From: Planctomycetota bacterium
GTDB lineage: Bacteria; Planctomycetota; Phycisphaerae; UBA1845
Direction: 5' to 3'
Length of the DNA: 8,186 bases
Assembly (NCBI GenBank): GCA_022563055.1
Contig: JADFOB010000045.1
Coordinates: 1 to 8,186 of the forward strand
Shown: positions 1 to 5,728 of the stretch, one piece after another
Position numbering within the stretch: the stretch's first letter is position 1
Layout: each line of letters begins with the position of its first letter
Translations under genes and position numbers: made by a program
Notes under the pieces: generated by a model
What the model was told of the DNA's origin: nothing
Database searches by the model: none
What the model saw: only the letters and a program-made list of their open reading frames with translations

Positions 1-601
1 GAATAAGCTGCGTGACCGGAATACCCGAAACCGACGTATAGCTCGGCAGCGGAACCATGTCGTCGCCGTGACCACCCATCAATAACGCGGAAATATCCTC
101 GACGCTGCAACCCAGTTCCATCGCGATGAAGGTGCGATACCTCGCGATGTCCAGGCAGCCGGCTTGACCCACGACGCGGTTGGTCGGAAAATCGGTCGTC
201 TTCCACGCGGTGTAGACCATCGCGTCGAGCGGGTTGGAGACGACAATGAGCACCGCCTCGGGGGCGACCTTGGCGATCTGTTCGCTGACCGACTTGACGA
301 TCTTGACGTTGGTTTGAATGAGATCATCCCGGCTCATGCCCGGTCTTCGCGGGATTCCGGCGGTGATGATCACCACGTCGCTTCCGCTCGCGTGGTCGTA
401 GTCAGCCGTTCCGATGATCTTGCAGTCGAAGCGGTCGACCGGTCCGCACTGCGCCAAATCGAGTGCCTTGCCCGCGGTCTTGTCCGCGAAGTCGGGGATG
501 TCGATCAGGACGATGTCGCCGAGCCCTTTTTCCGCCGCCCAAACGGCGCAGCTTGCCCCCACATTGCCTGCCCCGATGATGGTTAGTTTTGCGCGTCTCA
601 T
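1..601 (-). CDS. mdh: Malate dehydrogenase, LDH-like type (5' part, runs off the window)
   Basis: NAD-dependent malate dehydrogenase, interconverting malate and oxaloacetate in the TCA cycle; cytoplasmic. The first 200 residues are present and the family is usually about 310, so the C-terminal third lies beyond base 1. Visible motifs are the Rossmann glycine loop GAGNVG (10-15), an acidic residue D34 after the second strand (favours NAD over NADP), and the substrate loop PRRPGMSRDD (84-93). In that loop R85 marks malate rather than lactate specificity and R91 is the mobile-loop arginine. VSNPLD is at 121-126, the D151/R154 pair is in LDIARYR, and the catalytic histidine H178 is in GGHGDD. The ATG at 599-601 is preceded by AAAGGA with a 7-base gap, so the start is well supported. 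Its promoter lies within the gap to the GH3 gene, so it is probably transcribed separately. Confidence 0.95.
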   Translation of the reverse strand, partial: MRRAKLTIIGAGNVGASCAVWAAEKGLGDIVLIDIPDFADKTAGKALDLAQCGPVDRFDCKIIGTADYDHASGSDVVIITAGIPRRPGMSRDDLIQTNVKIVKSVSEQIAKVAPEAVLIVVSNPLDAMVYTAWKTTDFPTNRVVGQAGCLDIARYRTFIAMELGCSVEDISALLMGGHGDDMVPLPSYTSVSGIPVTQLI

Positions 602-608
602 GGTCGAT

Positions 609-614
609 TCCTTT
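609..614 (-). promoter_or_regulatory. Ribosome-binding site of mdh
   Basis: On the minus strand the bases read AAAGGA, seven bases before the ATG at 601-599. This fixes the mdh start. It is one of the few clear Shine-Dalgarno sequences in the window. Confidence 0.7.
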
Positions 615-655
615 GTATGTTAATCATCTACATCAATATCGCCGAACGGACCGGC

Positions 656-684
656 ATTCTACGACCGGGATCGGACGATGCCAA
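656..684 (-). promoter_or_regulatory. Candidate sigma-70-type promoter of mdh
   Basis: On the minus strand TTGGCA (684-679) and TAGAAT (661-656) are separated by exactly 17 bases. Each hexamer matches the consensus at five of six positions. A transcript would begin near 649 and give a leader of about 48 bases before the mdh ATG. Found by eye; no transcription data. Confidence 0.55.
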
Positions 685-738
685 GTGAGCGTTCCGCGGG
701 GATTTTTTGTAGGGTCCGTGGCACTTGCGGCGGAACCG

Positions 739-823
739 ATCAGAGCCCCAAGCGTAAGCGCGGGGTCTCACCGATCCCAGCGTCGCACCAGACAACCCGC
801 TCGCTGACGCTCGGGGCTCTGAT
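739..823. repeat. Dispersed hairpin repeat, SPKRKRG type (copy 1)
   Basis: A perfect 11-base inverted repeat, ATCAGAGCCCC at 739-749 and its complement at 813-823, bounds an 85-base element. The arms stay similar for nearly 30 bases inward, so the whole can fold into a long imperfect hairpin. The core at 743-766 matches 7752-7775 in copy 2 at 23 of 24 positions. In one plus-strand frame it reads S-P-K-R-K-R-G-V, a peptide string that recurs in spurious small ORFs of planctomycetes (recalled, not searched). No transposase is nearby, so it is best described as a non-autonomous or REP/MITE-like element. Confidence 0.7.
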
Positions 824-908
824 TGCGTTGTGCATCCATGTTGGCACCCCTTCCGATGTCCCAACCGGTGGCCCGCCGGAAGTATCAGGAACCCTCCCAT
901 GCATTGCC

Positions 909-2603
909 CTATGCATTCTGCACGCCACTCTGCGGTGTCGCCTCGGCGGTTTCCAATGGGAACGGAGCATCGTCGCCCGGTTTTGTATAGAGATACTGGT
1001 GTTTGTACTGCTCGTTGGGCGCTCCATGACGGTGCTGCTGCTTAACATCGAACTCGGCCAATGTTCCCGGAGGCAGCAGGTTTTGTACGATCGGACCGAG
1101 CCGCCGCGAAGATCGTTTGGACCCGTACTCGATGTTCATGGTCGACAGCTCCTTGTCCAGGGCATCGGCAAGGCGGTCGCAGCCCTGAACCTGTCGCTCG
1201 ATGTGCAGGCGATAGAAGGGCGGATCGGCCCAGCAGGGAGCGAGCACGAAGTTGGTTACGGAGAATTCGAGCGCCGTGCAGCAGCGCTCGAACGCGGCTG
1301 TCACCTGCCACTCGGTCAGCTTCTCACCGGTGATCGAGCTGGTGCGGGCACCTCGGTTGAGGAACTCGAGCACCGGGGCTGGACCCTCCATCCGCACGAC
1401 GCGAACGTGGTCACCGATGTCGTAGCGGTAGAACCCAGCCGACGTGGTCAGCAGAACGCGATACTCTCTGCCCGCGACAAGCTCGTGGCAGCGGTGGACC
1501 GCGTCGGCGTCGGCTTCATCCGCGTCGGCGTCGATAAACTCGAAGAAGCTGCCTTCGGCGTCGAGCAGGCCGGCCGGCGTGCCGTCCTCGAGGGGAATGG
1601 AGACGCGGCCTTCCGTCGCCAGGAGCCCGATGTCGCGTACGGGCGTTTCGCCGAAATAGTGAGGGAAGTCCCGTAGGTGCAGACCCATCGTACCGCCGGT
1701 CCAGTTGGCTAAGAACGCGAGCTTCCAGTAGTGCTTGGGAAGCAGCTCGCCGTGCTCGTCCACCAGCGCGGTCAGTCGTCGGGCTGTCTCGTGGTCCGGC
1801 TGAGAGTTCGCCATCAGGGCGCACCGAACGGAATCGGGGATGTCGCCGGGCGGTCGAAGCGTTCCGTCGTGGACGTCACGAATGAGCCGCTGGGCATGGG
1901 TGGCAGCCATGCGCACCAGCTTCAACTGCGTGGCGGGGCTGGCGGTGATCATCCACGATACGTCGTGCGGAACAGCCACGCGCATAATAGTGTAGTAGCG
2001 AGCTTGGGGGTCACTGATATTGGCTGTCTCGCGCGGCGTGACGTAATACTTGCGGACGAGGCGTTTCTGCGTGGCAGCCAGCAGGCCCGAGATCGACCCG
2101 CAGGGAATTCCCAAGGGCGTGCGATGCTCGTCCATTGGCGAGACGACTTGCAGGATCGACCGGAGGAAGCCCGTCGGGTGGTCGAGCAGCGCCTTGATCC
2201 CAAAGACGTTCCATCCGCGCCGATACTCGCGCAGGAAGGTCGTCGTCACGGGTACATACTTGGGTTTGTCGGTGCTGCCGCTGGTCATCGCAAACATGAG
2301 CACCTTCTCGGTGCGACCGAACATCGCGCGGACGTCGCCGTCCATGACGCGCTGGACGTAGGGCTTGAGATCGTCGTACGTTTGGACGGGTACGCGATCA
2401 ATGAAATCCTGGTAGCTGCGGATTTGCGAGAATTGATGTTCCCGGCCATAAACACTGTCGGCGCAGCGAGCGATCTTGGCAAGCAGGACGCGCTCCTGCG
2501 TCTGCACGGCTGTCTGAGCAGCCCGCATAAACCTCTTGAATTGACGTTGAGCGTGCGCGACCACGACGCGGACGAGCAGCGGATCGAGGAAGGAGCGATT
2601 CAT
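909..2603 (-). CDS. GH3-family acyl-adenylating enzyme (probable acyl-acid amido synthetase)
   Basis: A 564-residue protein of the GH3 family, within the ANL adenylate-forming superfamily. Plant members join amino acids to auxin or jasmonate through an acyl-AMP intermediate; the substrate of bacterial members is not known to me. Three nucleotide-binding motifs are visible: TSGSTDKPKYVP (107-118) for the phosphate loop, LLATEG (327-332), and YRYDIGDHVRV (392-402). FLNRGAR (414-420) and GEKLTE (426-431) follow at the hinge to the C-terminal domain, and QYKHQYL (532-538) resembles the family's C-terminal QYK motif. There is no signal peptide or membrane segment, so it is probably cytoplasmic. 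Length fits the family (about 500-600). A short Asp/Ala-rich stretch at 358-368 looks like an inserted loop. The ATG overlaps the truB stop by ATGA and has only a weak ribosome-binding site, implying translational coupling. Family call firm, function open. Confidence 0.9.
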   Translation of the reverse strand: MNRSFLDPLLVRVVVAHAQRQFKRFMRAAQTAVQTQERVLLAKIARCADSVYGREHQFSQIRSYQDFIDRVPVQTYDDLKPYVQRVMDGDVRAMFGRTEKVLMFAMTSGSTDKPKYVPVTTTFLREYRRGWNVFGIKALLDHPTGFLRSILQVVSPMDEHRTPLGIPCGSISGLLAATQKRLVRKYYVTPRETANISDPQARYYTIMRVAVPHDVSWMITASPATQLKLVRMAATHAQRLIRDVHDGTLRPPGDIPDSVRCALMANSQPDHETARRLTALVDEHGELLPKHYWKLAFLANWTGGTMGLHLRDFPHYFGETPVRDIGLLATEGRVSIPLEDGTPAGLLDAEGSFFEFIDADADEADADAVHRCHELVAGREYRVLLTTSAGFYRYDIGDHVRVVRMEGPAPVLEFLNRGARTSSITGEKLTEWQVTAAFERCCTALEFSVTNFVLAPCWADPPFYRLHIERQVQGCDRLADALDKELSTMNIEYGSKRSSRRLGPIVQNLLPPGTLAEFDVKQQHRHGAPNEQYKHQYLYTKPGDDAPFPLETAEATPQSGVQNA

Positions 2604-3409
2604 CGTATCTCAGGCCGAAGGCACTGCTCCGGTTGTCCGGTATCTGTCCTCGCCGCATCCGGTCTGGCTGGTATTCGGATCGCAGTCGGGTCAAGCAGCG
2701 TTCGAGCCCGATCCAAATCGACGAGATAGGACTCCGGTCCATCCGCCGCGTCAAGCGATTCGAGCGACCACGCTTCATCCAACGCAAAAGGTCCGACACG
2801 CCGGCGCACGAGTGACGTGAGACAGCCACCCGCGCCGAGGGACTCGCCGAGATCGCGGATCAGCGCGCGCACATAGGTACCGCGACCACAACACATCTCG
2901 AAATCAAGGTTGGGCCACGCATAGCTGTGCAAGTGGACCCAATAAACTCGCACGGCGCGGGGTTGCATCGTCACTGTTTCGTTGTGGCGGACGCGCTGAT
3001 AGGCCGGCTGACCGTCGATCTTGATGGCGCTGATCGTCGGCGGAACCTGTTGGATCAAACCTTCGAAGGAAGCACACGCCCGTTGGACCGCTTCGAACGC
3101 CGGAATCTCGGCAACCTCGACCGGGATCAGCGGGTGATCCAGATCGAAACTCTCGCTGGTTACGTCCATCCTGGCCGTCGCGCGATAGACCTTGGGTTGA
3201 TCCATGATGGATTCGACCAACTTGGTGGCTTTGCCTAGGCAGAGAACGAGTACGCCCGTCGCGGCGGGGTCCAGCGTCCCGGCGTGTCCACTCTTGCGCT
3301 GCCCCGTGATGGCTCGCACGCGATAGAGGGCTTTGGCGGAGCTGATACCCGCAGGCTTATCGAGGTTGATGATCCCGTCCAAGCCGGAACTCTTCGTACG
3401 CTTTGCCAT
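2600..3409 (-). CDS. truB: tRNA pseudouridine-55 synthase TruB
   Basis: Converts U55 of the tRNA T-loop to pseudouridine; cytoplasmic, housekeeping. Of 269 residues, the N-terminal part has GIINLDKPAGISS (12-24), the catalytic aspartate D47 in GHAGTLDPAATG (41-52), and the second motif with PP at 123-124, SAIK at 127-130 and Y137. CGRGTYVRALIRDLG (174-188) and the family's late arginine-rich LVRRRVGPF (200-208) follow. The protein ends about 45 residues short of the E. coli enzyme. The last 25 residues match nothing I recognise, so a full PUA domain seems absent, as in some bacterial TruB proteins. The ATG at 3409 has no strong ribosome-binding site. It heads a two-gene unit with GH3 and is not next to infB or rbfA, its usual neighbours. 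Confidence 0.95.
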   Translation of the reverse strand: MAKRTKSSGLDGIINLDKPAGISSAKALYRVRAITGQRKSGHAGTLDPAATGVLVLCLGKATKLVESIMDQPKVYRATARMDVTSESFDLDHPLIPVEVAEIPAFEAVQRACASFEGLIQQVPPTISAIKIDGQPAYQRVRHNETVTMQPRAVRVYWVHLHSYAWPNLDFEMCCGRGTYVRALIRDLGESLGAGGCLTSLVRRRVGPFALDEAWSLESLDAADGPESYLVDLDRARTLLDPTAIRIPARPDAARTDTGQPEQCLRPEIR

Positions 3410-3504
3410 GGGGTCGGATCGTGGAGGATCAGTCGCCGAGTCTCTCGAACGCGGCGAGTGCGGCGACGCACCGTCCGCGTTCGTCCATCATGATCAACAA
3501 TCGC

Positions 3505-3533
3505 AGCATAGCGATGGCCGCAAGGTGGATCAA
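3505..3533 (-). promoter_or_regulatory. Possible promoter of truB-GH3
   Basis: On the minus strand TTGATC (3533-3528) and TATGCT (3510-3505) lie 17 bases apart, each matching four of six consensus positions. The leader to truB would be about 90 bases. It is a weak match, listed because the divergent gap must contain a promoter for this unit. Confidence 0.3.
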
Positions 3534-3596
3534 TCGAGGAACCCCTGGGGACGTATCGAGGAACGGTCTACCCAGATGCGAACGTGGGCAGCCCCG

Positions 3597-3625
3597 TTGC
3601 GGACCCAAGCCGCGGTCCCTATACT
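3597..3625 (+). promoter_or_regulatory. Candidate promoter of the fmdB-like operon
   Basis: TTGCGG (3597-3602) and TATACT (3620-3625) are separated by 17 bases. The -10 matches five of six positions, the -35 only three. Transcription would begin near 3632, about 42 bases before the ATG at 3674. It lies in the divergent gap shared with truB. Confidence 0.45.
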
Positions 3626-3673
3626 CGCCGGCAGATCGGACCGTGGGCAGTCCGTCGGTCGCATGGGATCAAC

Positions 3674-3901
3674 ATGCCGGTTTACGAATACACGTGCAGT
3701 TCCTGCGAGCATGAGTTCGAGGAGTTCGTTCGGTCGATCACGAGCGACGATCCGCCCTCTTGCCCAAGCTGTCGGAGCACCCGTGTGAACCGTAAGCTGA
3801 GTGTGTTCGCGGCGCACCAGGGCTGGTCCAAACCTTGCGGCGCATCGTTCGCCGGACCCTGCGGCGACTGCGGTGATCCTCGAGGTTCCTGTTCGATGTG
3901 A
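3674..3901 (+). CDS. FmdB-family zinc-ribbon protein
   Basis: A 75-residue protein opening with MPVYEYTCSSCEHEFE, the hallmark of the FmdB (Zn_ribbon_8) family. C8/C11 and C30/C33 form the two CxxC knuckles of a zinc ribbon. The tail has four more cysteines (C55, C63, C66, C73) in a Gly/Cys-rich segment, as is common in this family. The family is named after a proposed regulator of amidase/formamidase genes, but most members have no proven role. I chose the ATG at 3674 over the in-frame start at 3584: the family always begins MPxYEY, and GGGA lies five bases upstream. It probably heads an operon with the next two genes (24-base gap). Confidence 0.88.
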   Translation: MPVYEYTCSSCEHEFEEFVRSITSDDPPSCPSCRSTRVNRKLSVFAAHQGWSKPCGASFAGPCGDCGDPRGSCSM

Positions 3902-3925
3902 CTCTCATCCGTCGGAGTGCCGTGC

Positions 3926-4381
3926 TTGTCCAACGAGGCGAATATCCCGGTGCTGCGTGCTCCGATCGCGGGCCTGCTGGCGTGGGCGGTTCCCGGTCTT
4001 GGCCACATCTACCTCGGCCAGCGCGGACGGGGAGTCGTCCTGCTGATCACGATCACGATCACGTTCTGGAGCGGCGTAGCCATCGGCGGCGTCGTGAACA
4101 CGGTCGACCCGGTAGGGCGGCGGCTCTGGTTTACCGCACAGATCTGTAACGGTGGGCACACCCTGGCAGCTCTTATGATCCGCCGCGCTGTCGTACCACC
4201 GCCGCAAGAGGACTCCGTGCCGGCGGTCGTGGGGCACTGGGTTGCGGCGGACATCGGAGTCCACTACACGGGGGTCGCGGGACTGCTGAACCTGCTTGTC
4301 ATCCTCGATGCGCTCGCGCGGGCGGGCGGCGACCGCGTGGGATGGCGAGACAAGCGAACGATCGCAAGCGGGGTTCCATGA
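3926..4381 (+). CDS. Small membrane protein, DUF6677-like, unknown function
   Basis: About 151 residues with three likely membrane segments. The N-terminal part carries LLAWAVPGLGHIYLGQRGRG, a pattern resembling the start of TM2-domain proteins, followed directly by a hydrophobic helix. The C-terminal part has DIGVHYTGVAGLLNLLVILD, another membrane stretch. I associate this combination with planctomycete proteins classed as DUF6677, from memory and without a search. No catalytic motif is seen. TTG at 3926 is preferred because GGAG (3914-3917) sits eight bases before it. GTG at 3917 gives three more residues but has no ribosome-binding site at a usable distance. The stop overlaps the next gene's ATG (ATGA), so the two are coupled and may form one complex. 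Confidence 0.75.
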   Translation: MSNEANIPVLRAPIAGLLAWAVPGLGHIYLGQRGRGVVLLITITITFWSGVAIGGVVNTVDPVGRRLWFTAQICNGGHTLAALMIRRAVVPPPQEDSVPAVVGHWVAADIGVHYTGVAGLLNLLVILDALARAGGDRVGWRDKRTIASGVP

Positions 4382-4608
4382 CGTTCGTAGCAGCCAACCT
4401 GTTCGTCACCGGCGTTCAAATAACGGGTGGCCAGCGGTTCCTGTTGATGTTACCGCTGTGCCTCTGCATCGCGATCGTCTACAAGACGACCCGGTGCGAG
4501 AGCCTTCGCGAGGTACCTGTCGCATCGCTTGTCCTGTGGGGCACGATCGTGCTGGGGATGTATGTTGTTGGCGTTGGTCTATGGGGTCTGTTCAGCGTCA
4601 CGGTGTAA
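4378..4608 (+). CDS. Small two-helix membrane protein, unknown
   Basis: A 76-residue hydrophobic protein with two predicted membrane helices, roughly residues 20-36 and 48-74. Between them lies a short polar loop rich in Lys, Arg and Glu (YKTTRCESLREVP). I do not recognise a family. The ATG at 4378 overlaps the preceding stop as ATGA and has GGGG four bases upstream. An in-frame ATG at 4342 lies within the preceding gene and lacks a better ribosome-binding site. Coupling implies a fixed ratio with the preceding membrane protein, so a subunit or partner role is likely; that is inference. Confidence 0.65.
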   Translation: MTFVAANLFVTGVQITGGQRFLLMLPLCLCIAIVYKTTRCESLREVPVASLVLWGTIVLGMYVVGVGLWGLFSVTV

Positions 4609-4646
4609 GCCGGGGGTGGCGGGTACGGCATGGGATGGATGCGGCT

Positions 4647-4680
4647 TGATTCCGCTCCCTTACGGTCGCGGTTCGGATCA
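4647..4680. repeat. Probable degraded hairpin repeat (half element)
   Basis: TGATTCCG at the left and CGGATCA at the right form a short imperfect inverted pair. The inside reads GCTCCCTTACGGTCGCGG, a sequence type I have seen repeated between planctomycete genes (recalled). Its right end, TCGGATCA, matches the right end of copy 2 (7803-7810). It occupies the 149-base gap before the VIT-like gene. I see no convincing promoter in that gap. Confidence 0.4.
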
Positions 4681-4757
4681 AACCCCAACCGCATCTACGC
4701 CCACCGCTAAACACGTGCCTGCTCACGAAGCAGCGAACTCAAAGAGCAATCTTCCTG

Positions 4758-5543
4758 ATGATCGTTGACCCGGCCCAGACCGAGGAAGTCGTCTCCAGCG
4801 ACGCGGCGGACCACATCCACGAAGCACGCCGGCGCGCCCGGGAAGTCTTGGGAGCTGAACCCCATCTGGGGGAAGTGGACGACTGGCGATTGGCGCTGGC
4901 GAGTGCTCGCGACGCGATGACCCTGGTGTGGATCGTCTGGCTGGGGCTCTTGGGCTTTGGCGATCCACCCTTTGCACATTGGTTGCTGGTGGCGATTGCC
5001 ATCGCGATCGCGCTGATGATCGGAATCTCCACGGGGCGCTCGACACACACAAAAGTTCAATACTACGCCTCCGAGTTGGATCGGGAGCGGGCGGAGATTC
5101 GTGACCACTTCGAACAGGAGAAGGAGGAGGTCCGCGTGCTCTACGCCGCCAAGGGGTTTGGCGGTTCGTTGCTCCGCCAGGTGGTGGATACGCTGGCTGC
5201 CGACGACGACCGCCTCTTGAAGGTGATGATGGAGGAGGAACTCGGTCTCTCGATGCACCACATGAATCATCCGCTCGTGGTGGGGTTGTTGAATTTCGGC
5301 GGCGCGGCGGTGGCCGGCGTGGGACTCGCGCTGCCGGCCGTCTGGATGTCTCCCGACAGCGCCCACGTTTGGATGGTGGCCGGCGGGTGCGTGTTCATGG
5401 CGATCATCTCGCTGCTCACCGCCCGATCGAGCGGGCGGAGCGCCGTGGGACTCTTTGCGACAGGGATTGTCACCGCCGTGGTCACCGGTGGCGTGGGCTA
5501 CTGGTTGTCCTCCTGGTTTGCGGGGTTTAGTGTGGGTGCGTAA
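4758..5543 (+). CDS. VIT1/CCC1-family membrane protein (putative Fe2+/Mn2+ transporter or metal-binding homologue)
   Basis: The 261-residue protein has the VIT layout: polar N-terminus, two helices (about 53-68 and 74-91), a charged cytosolic domain (about 100-165), then three helices (172-196, 203-221, 229-252). The cytosolic domain carries E110, E113, E121, E124, M157, M158 and E161. Their spacing equals that of the seven metal ligands I recall for the plant VIT1 structure (E102, E105, E113, E116, M149, M150, E153). VIT proteins export Fe2+ or Mn2+ from the cytosol by proton antiport. The membrane aspartate and glutamate that form the transport path in VIT1 seem absent: no acid lies between D52 and D69 or in helix 2. 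The role may therefore differ. The ATG at 4758 is the first start in this frame but has a poor ribosome-binding site. The next gene is a P1B-4 metal ATPase, which supports a divalent-metal role. Confidence 0.8.
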   Translation: MIVDPAQTEEVVSSDAADHIHEARRRAREVLGAEPHLGEVDDWRLALASARDAMTLVWIVWLGLLGFGDPPFAHWLLVAIAIAIALMIGISTGRSTHTKVQYYASELDRERAEIRDHFEQEKEEVRVLYAAKGFGGSLLRQVVDTLAADDDRLLKVMMEEELGLSMHHMNHPLVVGLLNFGGAAVAGVGLALPAVWMSPDSAHVWMVAGGCVFMAIISLLTARSSGRSAVGLFATGIVTAVVTGGVGYWLSSWFAGFSVGA

Positions 5544-5578
5544 CGGAATCGGCGCTGGGCACTTTCCGGAGCGCCTTT

Positions 5579-5678
5579 TCAGAGCACCGGGCGCAGGCCC
5601 GGTGGCATGGCCGCCTTAACCCGCCTCGCGGGGCATTCCGGAGCAAAGGGGTCCGCAGGCTGGCGCCAGCGGCTCTGA
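5579..5678. repeat. Dispersed hairpin repeat with TCAGAGC ends
   Basis: TCAGAGC at 5579-5585 and its complement GCTCTGA at 5672-5678 bound a 100-base element. These are the same outermost bases as copy 1 (740-746 and 816-822). Inside are a hairpin with an 8-base stem (5585-5592 with 5597-5604, loop GCAG) and a perfect 12-base palindrome, GCTGGCGCCAGC, at 5659-5670. TTCCGGAGC occurs directly at 5564-5572 and again at 5636-5644. It fills the gap between the VIT-like gene and the ATPase and could act as a transcript processing or attenuation structure. Confidence 0.55.
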
Positions 5679-5728
5679 CGTTGTTTGCCTGTTTCGACGT
5701 TTTGACGTTTGGCTGTTTGGTGTTTTCC

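Larger units (their letters stand above)
602..908. other. Intergenic region between GH3 and mdh
   Basis: These 307 bases contain no credible gene. They hold, from the GH3 side, about 85 bases without obvious structure, the inverted-repeat element at 739-823, and then the mdh promoter and ribosome-binding site. No classical rho-independent terminator (stem followed by a T run on the minus strand) is seen after GH3. The repeat hairpin could still attenuate read-through. Confidence 0.6.

Noticed and set aside
164..586. A 140-codon plus-strand open frame opposite mdh
   Set aside because: Shadow of the malate dehydrogenase frame; Asp/Arg/Val-rich with no motif.
701..716. GCGGGGATTTTTTG as a terminator
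   Set aside because: The T run is on the plus strand, while the flanking genes are on the minus strand, and no adequate stem precedes it.
678..1676. A 332-codon plus-strand open frame opposite the GH3 gene
   Set aside because: It is the antisense of a clear GH3 coding region, shows no family motif, has an unsuitable start, and its left end runs through the hairpin repeat. High GC content produces such frames.
1731..2729. A second 332-codon plus-strand open frame opposite GH3 and the truB end
   Set aside because: Same reason: the minus-strand protein has the full set of GH3 motifs, and this frame has none.
4707..5366. A 219-codon minus-strand open frame opposite the VIT-like gene
   Set aside because: His/Gln/Arg-rich shadow; the plus strand encodes recognisable membrane helices and a metal-binding domain.
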